NCBI GenBank assembly: GCA_900314295.1
Contig: OMUU01000022.1
Span: forward strand, 1-49,306
Direction of reading: 5' to 3'
Length of the DNA stretch: 49,306 nt
From: an uncultured Lachnospiraceae bacterium
GTDB lineage: Bacteria; Bacillota; Clostridia; Lachnospirales; Lachnospiraceae
The translations under genes and the position numbers were made by a program. Below, piece by piece: positions 1-9,511 of this stretch. The stretch's first letter is position 1. Each line of letters starts with the position of its first letter. The notes beneath the pieces were generated by a model, which was given only the letters and a program-made list of their open reading frames with translations, searched no databases and had not been told where the DNA came from.

Positions 1-127
<127 letters not shown>

Positions 128-229
128 CTATTTCCTCCTTTTCGGATGAAGCACCCTCCGCATCGGGAAGCCTTCTGATCTGCTCCCTGCGGATTTCATC
201 TGATGTCCGATTCTTTCTTGTCTTTCCTG

Positions 230-256
230 TTAGCACTCACTTTGTACGAGTGCTAA
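230..256 (-). promoter_or_regulatory. CIRCE operator (HrcA binding site)
   Basis: Perfect match to the CIRCE inverted repeat: TTAGCACTC, 9-nt spacer, GAGTGCTAA. It begins about 15 nt downstream of the -10 box of the dnaK promoter, the usual position for HrcA repression of heat-shock genes. Confidence 0.97.
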
Positions 257-270
257 TCTTTACAATCCTT

Positions 271-298
271 ATAGTACCACGGAATTTCCGGATGTCAA
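271..298 (-). promoter_or_regulatory. Sigma-A promoter of dnaK
   Basis: On the reverse strand TTGACA (298-293), 16-bp spacer, TACTAT (276-271). The predicted start overlaps the upstream edge of the CIRCE, consistent with repression by HrcA. Confidence 0.85.
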
Positions 299-351
299 CT
301 CCTATTTTTCAAATATATCGTTTTTTCAGTAACCTCTTTTCTGTAACTCTT

Positions 352-505
352 GTTACTGATCACGCACCACGAAAACGGCAAAGATTTTACAGTACCTTTG
401 CCTGAGCATTACTGGCTGTTAAAAGATTTATCCGTGAATTCTTCAAAAAAGGAGATAGCGAGCACTTTGCGATGAGTACTTAGCGGGCGCTTCCGACAAA
501 ATATA
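352..505. repeat. Repeat family A, copy 1 (half element)
   Basis: Shares long stretches with the reverse complement of copies near 29567-29814 and 35326-35614: a GTTACTG-type end, CACGCACCAC, then AAGATTTTACAGTACCTTTGCC, an ACTGGCTGTTAAAAG block, and a CTTAGCGGGCGCTT block shared only with the 35.3-kb copy. Only one arm is present, so this looks like a truncated copy. It fills most of the gap between the dnaK promoter and the tRNA terminator; no gene is seen there. Confidence 0.8.
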
Positions 506-536
506 TTGCATGAGTGATTGCAGGAAGAGAAACGCG

Positions 537-583
537 TAAAAAAAAATCCCCCGGAAATCCTCATAAATCAAGGACTCCCGGGG
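537..583 (-). terminator. Rho-independent terminator after tRNA-Leu
   Basis: On the reverse strand a CCCCGGGA...TCCT / AGGA...TCCGGGG hairpin is followed by a run of eight T. It begins about 10 nt after the 3' end of the tRNA. Confidence 0.85.
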
Positions 584-592
584 AATGGATCA

Positions 593-678
593 TGCTGGTG
601 GTCGGACTCGAACCGACACGGTGTATAAGCACCGAGGGATTTTAAGTCCCTTGCGTCTACCTATTCCGCCACACCAGC
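593..678 (-). tRNA. tRNA-Leu (UAA anticodon)
   Basis: An 86-nt class II tRNA on the reverse strand. The acceptor stem is GCTGGTG/CACCAGC with discriminator A. The anticodon stem AGGGA/TCCCT encloses loop CTTAAAA, giving anticodon TAA. A long variable arm (CGGTGC..., CACCG) and GGTTCGAGTCC T-arm are present. The 3' CCA is not encoded and must be added by the CCA enzyme. It appears as a single tRNA with its own terminator. Confidence 0.96.
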
Positions 679-787
679 ATATTCTTATGTAAAAATTCAG
701 CGCCTGTCAAAAACCTGCGGTTTCCGACGTGGCTGCTGAACAATCAAAAGAAATTATATATTACTTTTCACCGAATTGCAAGTTCTA

Positions 788-1819
788 TTACCGGCATATT
801 TTTCCCCTGACGAAATTAAAATACTTCTCAAGAAGAAAACCGCCGAGTATGGAAAGGGGTACAAAAGCCACACCAATCAGCAATATTGCCGGTCTTGAAA
901 TCGTGGATACCGCCGGGCCTAAAATCTTCGTTATCACATCCTTGAGACCTATGTGAAAAACATAGATCTCCAGAGTAACTCTTCCTACTTGGCCCAGGCA
1001 GGAATTGATTTTGGAAGACTCTCCATAGGGAAGAATCAACAGAAGAAGAATTCCAACCCCGAGCCCCATCGTTCCCATGAGCAAACGATCGATTAAAACG
1101 GAGCAATCCCTCAGAACAGGAGTCCTCTGAGCAACATAGAGCACCGGGAATCGCAAAAGAATAAACGACAGGCAGATCAGTATATCCCTGATCGAAATAC
1201 GGCGTTTCTCAGAAACCCATTGATACAAGAGCATACCCAGGATGAAGGCAGGAATTCTCGTCAGCAATACTTCATATTTATAGAATGCATCCGGGAAGAA
1301 TCTGGCAATAGCGCCTAAGACGATTATGTACAGGATCGTCAGCGCAATTACCATTTTTTCCCTGTGCTTCCTGAGAAGATGCTCTATGACCGGTGAAATC
1401 ATATAGCAGACAAAAATGCAGCCGATGAACCAGAAGCCGCTCACATGTCTGTCGATGAACAGCATTTCTTTTATCAGCATGGCAACCGAATTGATATATA
1501 AGAAAAAATAACTCAGAATCAAATACGGAATACACCAGAAAACATAGGGAATAAACAGCTTCACGATTCTGCGCTTATAGAAGCGAAGTACGTTCTCTCT
1601 TGTAAGCGATTCGTATTTTTTGAAAGCATACCGAATCGAAAAACCTGACAAAATCAGAAACAGATCGACACCGACATTACCCTGGGATATCAAATTAAAT
1701 ACGATCCAGTTGAAATTTAATTTGTCCGCGAATACCTCGTACCAGTGAAACAATACGATCCAGATGATCATACATCCATAAATTTCGCTTCTGTATTTGC
1801 TCAAATAATTCCAAGTCAT
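788..1819 (-). CDS. Acyltransferase family 3 membrane protein
   Basis: 343 residues with about ten hydrophobic segments, matching the acyltransferase-3 (OatA/NodX-like) family that moves acyl groups, often acetyl, onto sugars or envelope polymers. The family's conserved N-terminal histidine is seen at H25 in LFHWYEV, followed by the GNVGVDLFLILSGFSI motif around residues 48-63, where the family has a conserved G-V-hydrophobic-F-hydrophobic-SG signature. The ATG at 1819 lacks a strong Shine-Dalgarno. It stands alone, between tRNA-Leu and the GH13 gene. The acceptor cannot be deduced; a surface polysaccharide or peptidoglycan is the usual guess. Confidence 0.85.
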   Translation of the reverse strand: MTWNYLSKYRSEIYGCMIIWIVLFHWYEVFADKLNFNWIVFNLISQGNVGVDLFLILSGFSIRYAFKKYESLTRENVLRFYKRRIVKLFIPYVFWCIPYLILSYFFLYINSVAMLIKEMLFIDRHVSGFWFIGCIFVCYMISPVIEHLLRKHREKMVIALTILYIIVLGAIARFFPDAFYKYEVLLTRIPAFILGMLLYQWVSEKRRISIRDILICLSFILLRFPVLYVAQRTPVLRDCSVLIDRLLMGTMGLGVGILLLLILPYGESSKINSCLGQVGRVTLEIYVFHIGLKDVITKILGPAVSTISRPAILLIGVAFVPLSILGGFLLEKYFNFVRGKICR

Positions 1820-1877
1820 ATCGATCTCGACCCCGGTTTACCATGTTCTGCGGCTTCAGCTTCAGGGAACCGTTCTA

Positions 1878-1961
1878 CTCCGCTGCTTCGTAGCACCGCG
1901 CTCTGCTCCGCTGCTTCTTAGCACAGCACTCTTCTCTCCTGCTTCTTACCGACGTACTCTT
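1878..1961. repeat. Three 28-bp tandem units including the end of the GH13 gene
   Basis: Units start at 1878, 1906 and 1934 and share the pattern CTCCGCTGCTTC-TAGCAC. The third, most diverged unit contains the stop codon (1946-1948) and last codons of the GH13 gene, so the downstream units look like copies of the gene tail. Confidence 0.7.
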
Positions 1962-4090
1962 CGCTTCAAGTCATAAATCGCGACATCGTCGGGATTCTCG
2001 CTTCTATGTGCGAACACCAGGGCTCCGGAAGCAGGAATTGTCGTCTTGAGGACGCCCGCCTCTACGGGAACCTCTTCCGTTTCCTCGGAATATCCGCTCC
2101 TGTCGCATCGGAAAATACGTGTCACGCTGTCCTTGTGCGCGTACCGGTTCAAGCCGGCCGGCCACACAACGACTTCCATATAATAATCCTCCTGACGGTT
2201 GTTCACCAGAACGATGATCTGTTCTTCCTCGTTAAACCTGCCGTATGCCAGGACGTTGTAGTCCTTGTATAGAAGTTTCAGCGATCCCGTCCGCAGAGCC
2301 TGATGCTTCCGGTGAACCGCGATGATTCCCTGATAGAACCGAATCAGATCCTCATTTTCCCGTCCCCACGGATAGGTCCGGCGGTTATCGGGATCGGTGA
2401 ATCCGCAGACGCCCGCCTCGTCCCCGTAATAGACGGTGGGCGCTCCCGGCCATGTCATCTGCATCACAACAGCCGTCCTGAGAACAGAGATGTCTATATC
2501 CTGTTCCGCCGCCTGTGTCCCAAGATTCTGCACGCGGCCGACCTTGTGGTTCGTCCTCGTCAGAAATCTGGAGTGATCGTGGTTGTCCAGCTCATTCATC
2601 GCCACCAGAAGGGACGGCATGGTGAACGATGCCATGTGATACCGCATGGCATCCTCAAAGCTGTCCGCGTTGCCCAGAAGATCCTCCCGGTATGAGTCGC
2701 TGTGTTTTTCCATCCCGGTGAGAAACCATGACACCGGCTCCATGAACGCGTCGTAGTTCATGACCGTGTCCCACTCGTCCCCCTTCAGCCAGGAACTTGC
2801 GTCTCCATAATGCTCCGCGAGAATGATCGCGTCCGGATTTGCCTCCTTGACCTTCTGGCGGAATTTTTTCCAGAATTGATGGTTGAATTCCGCAGAATGG
2901 CCCAGGTCCGCCGCCACGTCCAATCTCCACCCGTCGGCGTTGAACGGCGGCGACACCCACTTCGCCGCGATCCGGAGAATATCCTCCTGCAGCGTGATAG
3001 AATCCTCATAATTCAGCTTTGGCAGCGTATCATGGCCCCACCATCCGTCGTAATGCGAATTATACGGCCAGACCGAGCCATGCTGGAATTCAAAGTAGTC
3101 GTGATACGGGCTGTCCTCCGAGATATACGCACCCGGTTCGAACCCCGGTTTGCCCTCATAGATTCTCTCCCGGTCCATCCATTTGTTGAAGGAGCCGCAG
3201 TGGTTGAAAACGCCGTCGATGATCACGCGGATATTCCTGGCGTGCGCCTCTCCAACCAGACGGGCGAACAGCTGATTCCCCGCCTCGAGATTCTCGAGAT
3301 CCGTCACACGGCTGATATAAAGGCTCGCATGCGTATTGTCATGATCCCCCGGCGCCAGAAGACTCCCCGACTGCTTTACAATCTTTCCCAGATGCGGATC
3401 CACATAATCATAATCCTGGGTGTCATACTTGTGATTGGAGGCAGACACAAAAATCGGATTCAGGTAGATGGCCTCCACGCCGAGCTTCTGGAGATAATCC
3501 AGCTTGTCAATAATTCCCTGGAGATCTCCTCCATAGAAATTTCTGACGTCCATATCTGCCGGCGGGCGATTCCAGTCCTCGATTTTCTGTACATGCTCAT
3601 TGATGTAGCTGTACTCATCGGTCAGAACATCATTCGAGGTGTCGCCGTTCCGAAACCGGTCCGGATAAATCTGGTACATGACGCAGCCCTTCGCCCAGTC
3701 CGGTGTGTGAAAGCCCGGAATAATACGGAACTGATAATCCGCCGGCGCCTCTCTCTGCACGCCCAGCTTGCTGTAGAAGCAGGTATTGTTTCCCGCTGTA
3801 ATTTCAAAGTAATAGGAAAAGATTTCGTCCCGGATTTTTATCTGTATGCTGAAAAAATCAAAGCCGTCGCGGCACTCCTGGAAATGCATCATCATCCTGT
3901 TGTCGCCGTGATGAAGATAGACCGCGTCCGCGTTGTTTCTTGCCGTTCGGAACCGGATCGTGACAAGATCTCCCGGCCTGGCCTCCATCGGTTTCTGAAA
4001 CATCTCCGTCTCATCGCTGTACAGCGCATTTTTCTTTAAAAGAGGCCGCATCCGTAGCGTATATTCCATTTCTCTGTCAAGATCATTCAT
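1946..4090 (-). CDS. GH13 alpha-glycosidase, neopullulanase/cyclomaltodextrinase-like
   Basis: 714 residues from the ATG at 4090, which has a GAGGAAAT ribosome binding site; an in-frame extension to 4177 lacks one. The N-terminal ~130 residues form a beta-rich domain of the kind preceding maltogenic amylases (CBM34-like). The catalytic barrel follows, with GH13 motifs in order: DGVFNHCG (~290), GWRLDVAADLG (~385, nucleophile Asp), ILAEHYGD (~425, acid/base Glu) and NELDNHDHSR (~500, third Asp). These enzymes cut alpha-1,4 (and some alpha-1,6) bonds in maltodextrins, cyclodextrins or pullulan. No signal peptide is seen, so it probably acts in the cytoplasm on imported oligosaccharides. Exact substrate is unresolved. 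Confidence 0.92.
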   Translation of the reverse strand: MNDLDREMEYTLRMRPLLKKNALYSDETEMFQKPMEARPGDLVTIRFRTARNNADAVYLHHGDNRMMMHFQECRDGFDFFSIQIKIRDEIFSYYFEITAGNNTCFYSKLGVQREAPADYQFRIIPGFHTPDWAKGCVMYQIYPDRFRNGDTSNDVLTDEYSYINEHVQKIEDWNRPPADMDVRNFYGGDLQGIIDKLDYLQKLGVEAIYLNPIFVSASNHKYDTQDYDYVDPHLGKIVKQSGSLLAPGDHDNTHASLYISRVTDLENLEAGNQLFARLVGEAHARNIRVIIDGVFNHCGSFNKWMDRERIYEGKPGFEPGAYISEDSPYHDYFEFQHGSVWPYNSHYDGWWGHDTLPKLNYEDSITLQEDILRIAAKWVSPPFNADGWRLDVAADLGHSAEFNHQFWKKFRQKVKEANPDAIILAEHYGDASSWLKGDEWDTVMNYDAFMEPVSWFLTGMEKHSDSYREDLLGNADSFEDAMRYHMASFTMPSLLVAMNELDNHDHSRFLTRTNHKVGRVQNLGTQAAEQDIDISVLRTAVVMQMTWPGAPTVYYGDEAGVCGFTDPDNRRTYPWGRENEDLIRFYQGIIAVHRKHQALRTGSLKLLYKDYNVLAYGRFNEEEQIIVLVNNRQEDYYMEVVVWPAGLNRYAHKDSVTRIFRCDRSGYSEETEEVPVEAGVLKTTIPASGALVFAHRSENPDDVAIYDLKRRVRR

Positions 4091-4179
4091 GCCGATTTCC
4101 TCTTTCCTATTCTCTTTCCATGCTTTTTTTGGCTTTTTTGAAAATGCCGACACCCTCATCACACACAAAACGCGCAAGT

Positions 4180-4210
4180 AAAAAGGCAGCCTTATTCAGG
4201 CTGCCTTTTT
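4180..4210 (-). terminator. Terminator after ftsH
   Basis: A 13-bp perfect stem, AAAAAGGCAGCCT with its complement and a 5-nt loop. It has A/T flanks on both sides so it could stop transcription either way; it separates ftsH from the GH13 gene. The rest of 4211-4360 shows no convincing gene. Confidence 0.85.
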
Positions 4211-4360
4211 GGAGAAGGTATTTCTCTTATGGGGTGTAGCAAAAACTATATAATGTATTGGGGGGTTTTTACGGTTATTATAGTAACACGGAGTCCCTCA
4301 AAAGTCTGCACAAAGTTAACAAATTTTGCTATTTCGTTTTGTGCAACATTCACATAGTTT

Positions 4361-6220
4361 TCATTCTGCGGCTCCTTCCGCCACAGTTTTTGCTTCCTCT
4401 GCAAAAATCGCCTCAAATTCTTTGCGGTTTAATTTTTCCTTTTCCATGAGCTGTTTCGCGCACTCATCCAGAACAAATCTGTGCTTTTCGATAATCTCAC
4501 GTGCTTTACTGTGGCAATTCTCGATAATTTCTTTTACTTCCTCATCGATTGCCGCAGCGACATTTTCACTGTAAGACTTGGTATGTCCCCAGTCTCTTCC
4601 GATGAATACCTCATTGCTGTCGCCCTGGTCATAATTTACGAGGCCGAGCTTTGGAGACATTCCGTACTTTGTGATCATTGCCCTTGCTGTCGCTGTCGCC
4701 TGCTTGATATCCTGGGACGCCCCAGTCGTGATATCATCAAATACCATTTCCTCGGCGGCGCGTCCGCCCAGATCCACGATGATCTGCTGAAGCATCTTGC
4801 CCCTGGTCATGAACATCTCATCGTTTTCCGGCTGCGGCATGGTATACCCGGCCGCTCCGGGTCCTGTGGGAATAATCGAAATCGTGTACACCGGCTCCAT
4901 CAGATCCAGAACATGGAAGAGAATCGCATGTCCCGTCTCGTGATACGCGGTGATTTTCTTTTCCTTCTCGGAAATCACACGGCTCTTCTTCTCAGTGCCG
5001 ATGCCGACCTTGATGAAGGCATCCTTGATGTCATCCTGACGAACATACGCCCTGGAGTCCCGCGCCGCATGGATCGCCGCCTCATTCAGAAGGTTCTCCA
5101 GGTCTGCCCCGGTGAATCCCGCTGTCGTCTGCGCAATCTGCTTCAGATCAATATCGTCCCCGAGCGGCTTGTTCTTTGCGTGAACCTTCAGAATCTCCTC
5201 TCTGCCTCTGATATCCGGAGGGCTTACCACGACCTTGCGGTCGAAACGTCCCGGACGCAGGATCGCAGGGTCCAGAATGTCTACCCGGTTCGTGGCAGCC
5301 ATCACGATGATACCCTCGTTGACACCGAACCCGTCCATTTCAACCAGCAGCTGGTTCAATGTCTGCTCTCTCTCGTCGTGTCCTCCGCCCATTCCGGTTC
5401 CACGGCGTCTGCCGACGGCATCGATCTCATCGATAAATACAATACACGGCGCGTTCTTTTTTGCCTCGGAAAAAAGATCTCTGACCCTGGAGGCACCGAC
5501 ACCGACGAACATCTCCACGAAGTCCGATCCTGAAATGCTGAAGAACGGAACACCGGCCTCCCCGGCCACCGCCTTCGCCAGAAGCGTCTTTCCCGTTCCG
5601 GGAGGGCCCACGAGGATCACACCCTTCGGAATCCTTGCGCCTACCTTTGTATATTTCGAAGGATTCTTGAGGAAATCGACGATTTCCACCAGATCCTCCT
5701 TTTCCTCCTCAAGTCCGGCCACGTCTGCAAAGCGAACCTTGCTTTCCTTCCCGTTCGTCATTGCCGCATGGCTCTTTCCGAAATCCATCATCCGGCTGTT
5801 GGCATTGTTCGCGCCTCCCGCAGACCTTGCAAGGAAACCTGCAAGAATGACCACAAGCAGAACACCCAGAAGAAACGGAATGAGTATCGTGCTCCATTCC
5901 CCCGACCGCGACACATCCGCCACCGTGTAGCTGATGTCATGATCCTCCAGCTCCTGAATCGCATCGTTGACATTCGTGACGTTTACCACGTATTCCGTGT
6001 CGTCCTTCAGAGTAAACGAAACCTTTCCCGTGGGAACCTCCGCGTTCTGGCTGATCTCTGCCCGGCTGATATCGCCGTCCTTCAGGTGCTTCTCATAGAA
6101 CGATGCGCTGACCGCGCGGCTCGACTGCATGAGACTCGGTATAATAAGGAAAAAAGCAATGATCACGGCCATGATGATCAGATACATCGCCATTCCCCTT
6201 CTGTTGTTCGTTCTGTTCAA
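4361..6220 (-). CDS. ftsH: FtsH ATP-dependent zinc metalloprotease
   Basis: 619 residues, typical FtsH length. It has a first membrane segment at about 11-31, an extracytoplasmic domain, a second segment at about 111-131, then the AAA module with Walker A GPPGTGKT (205-212), Walker B FIDEID (~262-267) and the second region of homology ending RPGRFDR. The zinc protease site is HETGH (427-431). FtsH forms a membrane hexamer that degrades misfolded membrane proteins and unstable regulators. The start is TTG at 6220, with AAGGAG 9 nt upstream; the internal ATGs at codons 10 and 12 have no good ribosome binding site and would cut the first membrane segment. It follows hpt by 147 nt in the conserved tilS-hpt-ftsH order. 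Confidence 0.97.
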   Translation of the reverse strand: MNRTNNRRGMAMYLIIMAVIIAFFLIIPSLMQSSRAVSASFYEKHLKDGDISRAEISQNAEVPTGKVSFTLKDDTEYVVNVTNVNDAIQELEDHDISYTVADVSRSGEWSTILIPFLLGVLLVVILAGFLARSAGGANNANSRMMDFGKSHAAMTNGKESKVRFADVAGLEEEKEDLVEIVDFLKNPSKYTKVGARIPKGVILVGPPGTGKTLLAKAVAGEAGVPFFSISGSDFVEMFVGVGASRVRDLFSEAKKNAPCIVFIDEIDAVGRRRGTGMGGGHDEREQTLNQLLVEMDGFGVNEGIIVMAATNRVDILDPAILRPGRFDRKVVVSPPDIRGREEILKVHAKNKPLGDDIDLKQIAQTTAGFTGADLENLLNEAAIHAARDSRAYVRQDDIKDAFIKVGIGTEKKSRVISEKEKKITAYHETGHAILFHVLDLMEPVYTISIIPTGPGAAGYTMPQPENDEMFMTRGKMLQQIIVDLGGRAAEEMVFDDITTGASQDIKQATATARAMITKYGMSPKLGLVNYDQGDSNEVFIGRDWGHTKSYSENVAAAIDEEVKEIIENCHSKAREIIEKHRFVLDECAKQLMEKEKLNRKEFEAIFAEEAKTVAEGAAE

Positions 6221-6367
6221 AATTCTCCGCTCCTTACCCCGTCGTATTGTCCGATGATGGAATCAGACCACCGGATTCGCTGCAAAAGCCTCTCTCATCC
6301 CATCTTCCGGAACAATTCTTCGTCAGCCATCCGTCAAATATTTATCGGATTCGATATTGACTTCCTG

Positions 6368-6916
6368 TCAGTTCTCCGCCGCATTTTCATCGTCAAAGGA
6401 AATGACACCGATGTACGGAAGATTCCGATATCTCTGGTCATAATCGAGACCAAATCCAACCACAAAATTGTCCGGTATCTGGAATCCGGAATACTCTACA
6501 TTCACATCCGGCACGACGCGGCGCTCCGGCTTGTCGAGGAGCGTGCACAGACGGATGCTGTTCGGTTTTCTCTTTCTGAAAATCTGCAGGAGGTAGCTCA
6601 GCGTTCTTCCCGAATCGATGATGTCTTCCACGATCAGGACGTCCTTGCCTTCAATGCTCTGATCCAGATCCTTTACGATCTTGACGATGCCGCTGGACGA
6701 AGTTCCCCCGCCATAGCTGGAAACCGACATGAAATCCATGGTTACCGGAACCGTGATCTTCTTCGCCAGGTCACACATAAATACCACACCGCCCTTCAGG
6801 ACGCAGATCATGGTGATGGTTTTGCCCTCGTAGTCCCTGCTGATCTGTGCTCCCAGCTCAGCAACTCTCTCCTGTACCTTCTCTTCTGGAATTAAAACCG
6901 ATACCTTCTCACTCAT
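6368..6916 (-). CDS. hpt: Hypoxanthine phosphoribosyltransferase
   Basis: 182 residues. The PRPP-binding motif VLIVEDIIDSGRT lies at 93-105, and the flexible-loop region is SSYGGGTSSSG. It converts hypoxanthine or guanine plus PRPP to IMP or GMP in purine salvage. The ATG at 6916 has an AGGAGG site and lies inside the tilS 3' end (8-nt overlap), so the two genes are translationally coupled. A purine permease of the AzgA type near 38.4-39.8 kb would supply its substrate. Confidence 0.96.
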   Translation of the reverse strand: MSEKVSVLIPEEKVQERVAELGAQISRDYEGKTITMICVLKGGVVFMCDLAKKITVPVTMDFMSVSSYGGGTSSSGIVKIVKDLDQSIEGKDVLIVEDIIDSGRTLSYLLQIFRKRKPNSIRLCTLLDKPERRVVPDVNVEYSGFQIPDNFVVGFGLDYDQRYRNLPYIGVISFDDENAAEN

Positions 6917-8816
6917 TCGACAATCCTCCTATGTCTCGATTGAAATCTTCCCATTGTTTCACGCATTTCCCGGACGCTCCGTCCTCTGGCCGCTGTCCGG
7001 CCTTTCCCTTGTCCGGTCGATTTTCCCGACTTCCGGTCAGCTCTTCCGCCGTGATCTCCAGAATATTCTCTGTATCCCTTGTGATCCTGCAGTCCTCGCT
7101 GATCCTGCCTCCGACGACCCAGAAAACCCGCTGACCGGATGCCAGAAGCAGAATCCGGTCTCTCTCGTCCCGCGGAATCTTTTCATTGATGAAATAATCC
7201 TTCAGCTTCTTTGTCTGTCCGGTGTCCGTGACGACGATCCTGTCTCCGGCCATCCGCGTACGAAATACGATATTGTTTCCTATTTTATCATAATCAAAGT
7301 ACTTCGTATACCGATTTGATGGTATTTTCTTCTCTGTTCCCGGAGTTTCCCGCAGCCGTCTGCAGGTAAACTTCCATCCCAGGAAGAAAAAAATTCCTTC
7401 TCCGGTCACCGCTACTGCCTGGCACGGCGCTGTCTCTGTCCGCTCATCCGGGATTTCCGGGTTCCCGCACACTTCATCCCTGCGCCTATGCGCTTTGCCC
7501 GCGCTCCTGCGCACTTCATCCTTACCTCCGTGCATTCGATCCACGCCCTTGCGCATAAGCTCGATGCCGTCGTACCGCCTCATCGCCCGGACGCCGTAGG
7601 GCAGATCCGTACTCTTTCCCGCGGCCATGCCGAACAGCTCGCCAAGCTGCCGGACCTGCTCACGGCCGAGATCTTTCTTTCTTCCTGCCGCCATCTCAAG
7701 CGCATCCATCAGAACATACCGCTGCAAAACCTCCGGTTCCTCTGTCACCGCGTCCCCGAGGAAAATCCGGATATCCTCATCGCCGCGCCCGCGGACCTCC
7801 TTCTTCTCGCATCCGTCAGCGGAAAGCCTGGCCGTCGTGATCTCATCGCCGCGCTCCCGAACCTCTATCAGACCGGGTTCCCGCTTTCTCGCCTCATCAT
7901 GGAGGTATTCGTCCGCCTCCGCGGCATCCTCGGCCAGCTCACGGATGTGACGCACTGCCGCAGAATTAATATGTTCCTCCAGATAGGGAATTACATGATG
8001 TCTCAGACTGTTCCGGCTGTATTCCTCATCCAGATTCGTCGCATCCGTCCGCCAGCAAATATTTTGACTCCGAAGCCACTCCTCTATGTCCCTCCGCCGT
8101 GCAAACAAAAGCGGATGAATGACAGTCAGATCTTCTATCTTCCTCTTTTTCTGCTCCGATCCTTCGCCATCCGCGCAGCCCGAAGATCTGTTTCCATTCA
8201 AATATTCATCTGCATCAACCACATCCCATGCTCCCCCGATCCGGCTCACCGGACGGATGCCGGCAAGGCCTGCCAGAGAACTTCCGCGCACGGCCTGAAA
8301 AAGCACGGTTTCCGCAAGATCATCTGCATGGTGCGCAAGCGCGATCTTTCTTCCGCCCGCTTCGGATCCGAAGTCCCGATTGTCCGGTCCTGTACCGCGC
8401 AGGCTGTCCCGGTTCTCTGCCTCTGCCTTATACAGGCTGTTCCGGTTCTCTGCCCCTGCCTTATACAGGCTGTCCCGGAACGCCTGCTGCCGCAGAAGGC
8501 GCCCGGTTTCCTCCAGTCCACGCTTTTCCCGCTTCGCGATATCTGCAACCGGGAATGAATATACGTACAGCGGAATCCTTCTGTCCCGACAGATTTTTCT
8601 CACGTAATCTTCATCCGCATCTGCATCCTCTCCCCGGATATTGTGGTTCACATGCACTGCTGCCAGATGAAAAAATCCCCTCTTCCGAAGATCATCGAGC
8701 ACCAGCAGGAGACAGACGGAATCCGCGCCGCCGGAAACCCCGGCAAGCACCAGGTCGCCTTTTTCGATCATATGAAACCTGCGGATATACTTCTCCGCCT
8801 CTCTAAACAGATCCAT
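6909..8816 (-). CDS. tilS: tRNA(Ile)-lysidine synthetase, enlarged
   Basis: 635 residues, well above the roughly 430-480 usual for TilS. The PP-loop motif SGGADS is at 28-33 and the N-terminal ATPase domain is intact (VHVNHNIRGEDAD). The C-terminal TilS substrate domain is recognisable near the end (RTRMAGDRIV..., LKDYFINEKIPRDERD, VFWVVGGRISED). TilS makes lysidine at C34 of tRNA-Ile(CAU) so that it reads AUA. The excess length comes from charged, low-complexity inserts: about residues 115-150 (three 11-residue repeats rich in ENRD/SLY) and a central Arg/Glu/Asp-rich stretch. The gene overlaps hpt. Core motifs argue it is functional. Confidence 0.93.
   Translation of the reverse strand: MDLFREAEKYIRRFHMIEKGDLVLAGVSGGADSVCLLLVLDDLRKRGFFHLAAVHVNHNIRGEDADADEDYVRKICRDRRIPLYVYSFPVADIAKREKRGLEETGRLLRQQAFRDSLYKAGAENRNSLYKAEAENRDSLRGTGPDNRDFGSEAGGRKIALAHHADDLAETVLFQAVRGSSLAGLAGIRPVSRIGGAWDVVDADEYLNGNRSSGCADGEGSEQKKRKIEDLTVIHPLLFARRRDIEEWLRSQNICWRTDATNLDEEYSRNSLRHHVIPYLEEHINSAAVRHIRELAEDAAEADEYLHDEARKREPGLIEVRERGDEITTARLSADGCEKKEVRGRGDEDIRIFLGDAVTEEPEVLQRYVLMDALEMAAGRKKDLGREQVRQLGELFGMAAGKSTDLPYGVRAMRRYDGIELMRKGVDRMHGGKDEVRRSAGKAHRRRDEVCGNPEIPDERTETAPCQAVAVTGEGIFFFLGWKFTCRRLRETPGTEKKIPSNRYTKYFDYDKIGNNIVFRTRMAGDRIVVTDTGQTKKLKDYFINEKIPRDERDRILLLASGQRVFWVVGGRISEDCRITRDTENILEITAEELTGSRENRPDKGKAGQRPEDGASGKCVKQWEDFNRDIGGLSNE
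8373..8471. repeat. 33-bp in-frame tandem repeat inside tilS
   Basis: Units begin at 8373, 8406 and 8439; the last two are nearly identical. Each adds 11 codons to a surface insert of TilS without breaking the frame. Confidence 0.85.
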
Positions 8817-8840
8817 CGGTTCTCTCCCGTCCTCCCCTCA

Positions 8841-8874
8841 CTGAAAAAAGCCATATCCGCAGAAATCGGATATG
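8841..8874 (-). terminator. Terminator after divIC
   Basis: On the reverse strand GCCATATCCG, 7-nt loop, CGGATATGGC, then TTTTTT. It separates divIC from tilS, so tilS-hpt must have its own promoter, which I could not place. Confidence 0.9.
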
Positions 8875-8888
8875 GCCCCGTCTTTTCC

Positions 8889-9314
8889 TCAGTAGCCGGT
8901 ACCACTGTCTGTTGTATCTCCGCCATCTGTGTCGCCGCTGTCGGATGTATCGCCGTCTCCTGACTCGCTGTCTTCCGACGACGAAGAGGAGGAATCGTCA
9001 GAAGAGGAGGCGGAAGCATTCCCCTTCGTTCCAGCCGTGTCCGATTCCCGGAAGATAATCTCTCCGTCCTTGATCAGGCCCAGCTTGTCCTTGGCCACCT
9101 GCTCCTTGTATGCATCACTCTGCATATATTCGGACTCGCTGCGAATTTCCTCTGTCCGCTTCTCCTCCGCCGCATTCGCCTTCTTGAGCTCTTCTATCTG
9201 CGTATTGCCCTCGGCGATCCTGCTGCTGAGCCTGGCGCTTCCCGCCATCAGTGCGATCATCAGCGCGATCACCACAGCAATGATGCACAACATTGTCTTT
9301 CTATTCTGACGCAT
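8889..9314 (-). CDS. divIC: FtsB/DivIC-family septum formation protein
   Basis: 141 codons with a short cytoplasmic start, a membrane segment at about 8-25, a coiled coil (~28-65) and the family block around AKDKLGLIKDGEIIF (~74-88). DivIC pairs with FtsL in the divisome. The tail after residue 95 is almost only Ser, Asp, Gly and Thr, which is unusual and probably extracytoplasmic. I chose the ATG at 9314 (AGGGGA upstream); an in-frame ATG at 9368 lies within repeat D and lacks a site. Its place between rqcP and tilS is the conserved divIC position. Confidence 0.88.
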   Translation of the reverse strand: MRQNRKTMLCIIAVVIALMIALMAGSARLSSRIAEGNTQIEELKKANAAEEKRTEEIRSESEYMQSDAYKEQVAKDKLGLIKDGEIIFRESDTAGTKGNASASSSDDSSSSSSEDSESGDGDTSDSGDTDGGDTTDSGTGY

Positions 9315-9349
9315 TCCAATCCCCTGTCCAGAACGATAAAGTGACACTC

Positions 9350-9380
9350 CTACGATACTTTGTGTCACAAACTGTATGAG
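9350..9380. repeat. Repeat family D, copy 1
   Basis: The run TACGATACTTTGTGT, then an ACAAACTGTAT block, recurs at 46285-46316. Further short inverted repeats fill 9380-9480 between divIC and rqcP. Confidence 0.6.
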
Positions 9381-9511
9381 TCACGGATTGCTCCGTGCTA
9401 TGCACTCCCGCAATCCTGCAGGCACTCGGATTCCGCGCTAATGCGCTGCATCCTCACGCAACTTATACGAAGTATAACAGTCCGTTTTTCAAAAAGCAAG
9501 ATTTCCCGGCC

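Noticed and set aside
675-710. TTGACA upstream of tRNA-Leu as its promoter
   Set aside because: With normal spacing the start would fall at or inside the mature tRNA, and the -10 is poor. The hairpin there may rather terminate the acyltransferase gene.
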